From: Rickettsiales bacterium
Lineage (GTDB): Bacteria; Pseudomonadota; Alphaproteobacteria; Rickettsiales; UBA3002
Assembly (NCBI GenBank): GCA_947441895.1
Contig: CANEUT010000100.1
Span: 1-6,130 of the forward strand
Reading direction: 5' to 3'
Length of the DNA stretch: 6,130 nt
Shown: one piece after another, positions 4,318 to 6,130 of the stretch
Layout: every line of letters starts with the position of its first letter
How positions within the stretch are numbered: position 1 is the stretch's first letter
Notes under the pieces: generated by a model
Seen by the model: only the letters and a program-made list of their open reading frames with translations
What the model was told of the DNA's origin: nothing
Database searches by the model: none
Translations under genes and position numbers: made by a program

Positions 4318-5502
4318 ATGACCAATAAAAACGATATCGTTATCGTCGATGCCGCACGTACCGCTATCGGCAATTTAAGTGGTGCATTCACCGCCGTTTC
4401 TGCCGTGCAACTGGGCACTGAAGTGGTGAAAGCCCTGTTGGAGCGCACTAAAATTCCAGCCGCCGATGTTGACCAGATTATTCTGGGTCAGGTGCTCACC
4501 GCCGGCGTGGGCCAGAACCCTGCCCGCCAAACCCTCATTCACGCGGGAGTCGCCAACACGGCCACTGCTTACACCATCAACCAAGTGTGCGGCAGCGGCC
4601 TGCGCGCCATTGCGGAAGGCATGAAAGCCATTCAAAGCGGCGAAGCGACGATTGTCATTGCGGGCGGTCAGGAATCTATGACGCAATCACCGCACAGCAT
4701 GCTCATTCGCCAAGGTGTGAAAATGGGCAACGCCCCCATGGTCGACACCATGATTCAAGATGGTCTGTGGGATTCGTTCAATAACTACCACATGGGCATC
4801 ACCGCTGAAAACGTGGCCACGCTTTACCAAATCACGCGTGATGAACAAGATGCATTCTCGGCCAAATCGCAGCAAAAAGCTGCAAAAGCACAAGCCGATG
4901 GCAAGTTCGATGCAGAAATTATTCCCTTCACCATTAAAGGCAAAAAAGGCGACACTGTGGTGAATAAAGATGAATTCATTCGTGGCGACACCACGGTTGA
5001 GTCACTCGCCAAACTGCGCCCAGCATTTAAACCTGATGGCACAGTGACTGCCGGCAGCGCATCTGGTATTAACGATGGCGCCGCCGCGGTGGTGCTGATG
5101 ACCCGCGCCGAAGCCGAAAAACGGGGACTTCGTCCCTTGGTCGCAATCAAATCGTGGGCAAGCGTAGGGGTTGACCCCGCCGTGATGGGCACCGGCCCCA
5201 TCCCCGCTTCAGAAAAGGCGCTGGAACGCGCTGGCTGGAAAGTCGCTGATCTGGATTTGGTGGAAGCCAACGAAGCATTCGCTGCACAGGCTATTTCGGT
5301 TACTCGGGGCCTGAAGCTCGATGAAAACAAGGTAAACGTGAACGGTGGCGCTATTGCCATTGGTCACCCCATTGGTGCATCGGGCGCGCGCATTCTCACC
5401 ACGTTGGTGCATGAAATGAGCCGCAGCGGCGCTAAAAAAGGCCTCGCCACACTTTGCATTGGCGGTGGCATGGGCATCGCTATGTGCGTGGAAGCAGCAT
5501 AA
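4318..5502 (+). CDS. phaA: Acetyl-CoA acetyltransferase (beta-ketothiolase)
   Basis: This biosynthetic thiolase condenses two acetyl-CoA into acetoacetyl-CoA, the first step of PHB synthesis. It is 394 residues long, the usual family size. The nucleophile is Cys91 in NQVCGSGLRAI, the catalytic His350 is in GGAIAIGHPIGASGARI, and the second catalytic Cys380 is in LCIGGGMGIAM. NEAFAAQA (NEAFA motif) and GSASGINDGAAAVV are also present. I chose ATG 4318 because AGGGAGA (4306-4312) precedes it by 5 nt and the protein then begins MTNKNDIVIVDAARTAIG, as thiolases do. The frame stays open upstream to 4174, but that part is the palindromic repeat. It sits 292 nt after phaC and is followed by phaB, the standard PHB supply pair. 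Confidence 0.97.
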   Translation: MTNKNDIVIVDAARTAIGNLSGAFTAVSAVQLGTEVVKALLERTKIPAADVDQIILGQVLTAGVGQNPARQTLIHAGVANTATAYTINQVCGSGLRAIAEGMKAIQSGEATIVIAGGQESMTQSPHSMLIRQGVKMGNAPMVDTMIQDGLWDSFNNYHMGITAENVATLYQITRDEQDAFSAKSQQKAAKAQADGKFDAEIIPFTIKGKKGDTVVNKDEFIRGDTTVESLAKLRPAFKPDGTVTAGSASGINDGAAAVVLMTRAEAEKRGLRPLVAIKSWASVGVDPAVMGTGPIPASEKALERAGWKVADLDLVEANEAFAAQAISVTRGLKLDENKVNVNGGAIAIGHPIGASGARILTTLVHEMSRSGAKKGLATLCIGGGMGIAMCVEAA

Positions 5503-5535
5503 ATTAAATTGCATCCGGCTCGGTCTGCTGACCTC

Positions 5536-5566
5536 GCCATGATGCGCCGCTTCGCGGGCTCATGGC
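5536..5566. repeat. Imperfect hairpin between phaA and phaB
   Basis: GCCATGA (5536-5542) and TCATGGC (5560-5566) pair perfectly around an inner, less regular CGCCGC-TTC-GCGGG core. The flanks (5515-5580) are GC-rich and CGG/GGCC-rich, with the look of another dispersed repeat. It lies in the 115-nt phaA-phaB gap. Without a T-run it is not an evident terminator; it may affect relative transcript stability of phaA and phaB. Confidence 0.45.
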
Positions 5567-5617
5567 TGGTTCGGCCTCCTTGCCTTACTTAAAACTGATA
5601 AACATAGGAATACGATC

Positions 5618-6130
5618 ATGGGTATGAAGAACAGAGTAGCAGTTGTTACTGGCGGCACGCGCGGTATTGGTAAAGCCATCGCGATTGATTTGAAAAAATC
5701 GGGCTGCAAAGTGGCCGCAAGTTATCACGGAAACGACGAGGCCGCTCAGGCATTCAAAAAAGAAACCGGCATCCACGTGTTCCGTTTCGATGTGGCTGAT
5801 TTCGAGCAATGCCAACATGGCGTACGCCAAATTGAAACCGACGTTGGGCCGATTGATATTCTCATCAACAATGCGGGCATCACGCGTGATGGTTTCATGC
5901 ATAAAATGGGTGAAGAAAGCTGGGACGCCGTGATCGACACCAATCTAAAGTCGTGCTTCAACATGGCCCGCGCGGTGATCGAAGGCATGCGCACCCGCAG
6001 CTATGGCCGCATCATCAACATCAGCTCCATCAACGGACAAATGGGTCAAATGGGTCAAACCAACTATGCCGCGGCCAAAGCCGGTGTGTTCGGTTTCACC
6101 AAATCGCTCGCGCGTGAATGCGCCAATAAA
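5618..6130 (+). CDS. phaB: Acetoacetyl-CoA reductase PhaB, 3' end beyond the window
   Basis: This short-chain dehydrogenase/reductase reduces acetoacetyl-CoA to (R)-3-hydroxybutyryl-CoA, normally with NADPH. The first 171 residues are present, and the frame is open to the window edge (full proteins are about 240-247 residues). The cofactor motif is TGGTRGIG (11-18), NNAG is at 84-87, and the catalytic tetrad is Asn109, Ser137, Tyr150 and Lys154 (NYAAAK). The PhaB-type substrate signature SINGQMGQMGQTNY (137-150) closely resembles that of Ralstonia PhaB and separates it from FabG. The start at ATG 5618 is supported by AGGA (5606-5609, 8-nt spacer); the second ATG at 5624 is less well placed. 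Confidence 0.96.
   Translation, partial: MGMKNRVAVVTGGTRGIGKAIAIDLKKSGCKVAASYHGNDEAAQAFKKETGIHVFRFDVADFEQCQHGVRQIETDVGPIDILINNAGITRDGFMHKMGEESWDAVIDTNLKSCFNMARAVIEGMRTRSYGRIINISSINGQMGQMGQTNYAAAKAGVFGFTKSLARECANK

Noticed and set aside
4824..5360. 178-codon open frame on the minus strand within phaA
   Set aside because: It is antisense to a clear thiolase, and its Ala/Ser/Pro-rich composition is typical of the reverse strand of a GC3-biased gene.

Overview
The window comes from an alphaproteobacterium. This rests on an RcdA/DUF1465 cell-cycle protein, an alphaproteobacterial-type PhaR, and palindromic intergenic repeats of kinds common in alphaproteobacterial genomes (REP-like arms whose translation reads IPAFAGMT, and 'GTCATTGCGAG...AAGCAATCCA' and 'GTCATTCTGAG...GAAGAATCT' elements). 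The short PhaC resembles, from memory, the compact PHA synthases of Rhodospirillales-like lineages. Genus cannot be decided from the sequence alone.

Layout. 34-459 (+) is rcdA. 572-1336 (+) is an unrecognised Ala/Gly-rich, probably membrane-associated protein. 1524-1745 (+) is an unrecognised 73-residue protein followed by a strong, possibly bidirectional terminator (1774-1808). 1812-1874 is a palindromic repeat. 1880-2371 (-) is phaR, the regulator of polyhydroxyalkanoate (PHA) storage. Divergent from it is a (+) biosynthesis cluster: a small coiled-coil/basic-tail protein at 2453-2893 (PhaE- or phasin-like by position and architecture), phaC (2592-4025), phaA (4318-5502) and phaB (from 5618, running off the window end).

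Function. PhaA condenses two acetyl-CoA to acetoacetyl-CoA, PhaB reduces it to (R)-3-hydroxybutyryl-CoA, and PhaC polymerises this to PHB on granules. PhaR should bind nascent PHB and DNA and control granule-associated genes. The 146-residue protein is probably a PhaC partner or granule-associated factor.

The most unusual part is 2453-2970. The 3' part of the 146-codon gene and the 5' part of phaC overlap for about 302 nt in different frames, and both frames look protein-like. Right after the stop of the upstream gene, a palindromic repeat of about 74 bp lies in frame inside phaC, adding about 25 residues between its N-terminal segment and its catalytic core. Palindromic repeats or hairpins also sit in the phaR downstream region, between phaC and phaA (two), and between phaA and phaB.
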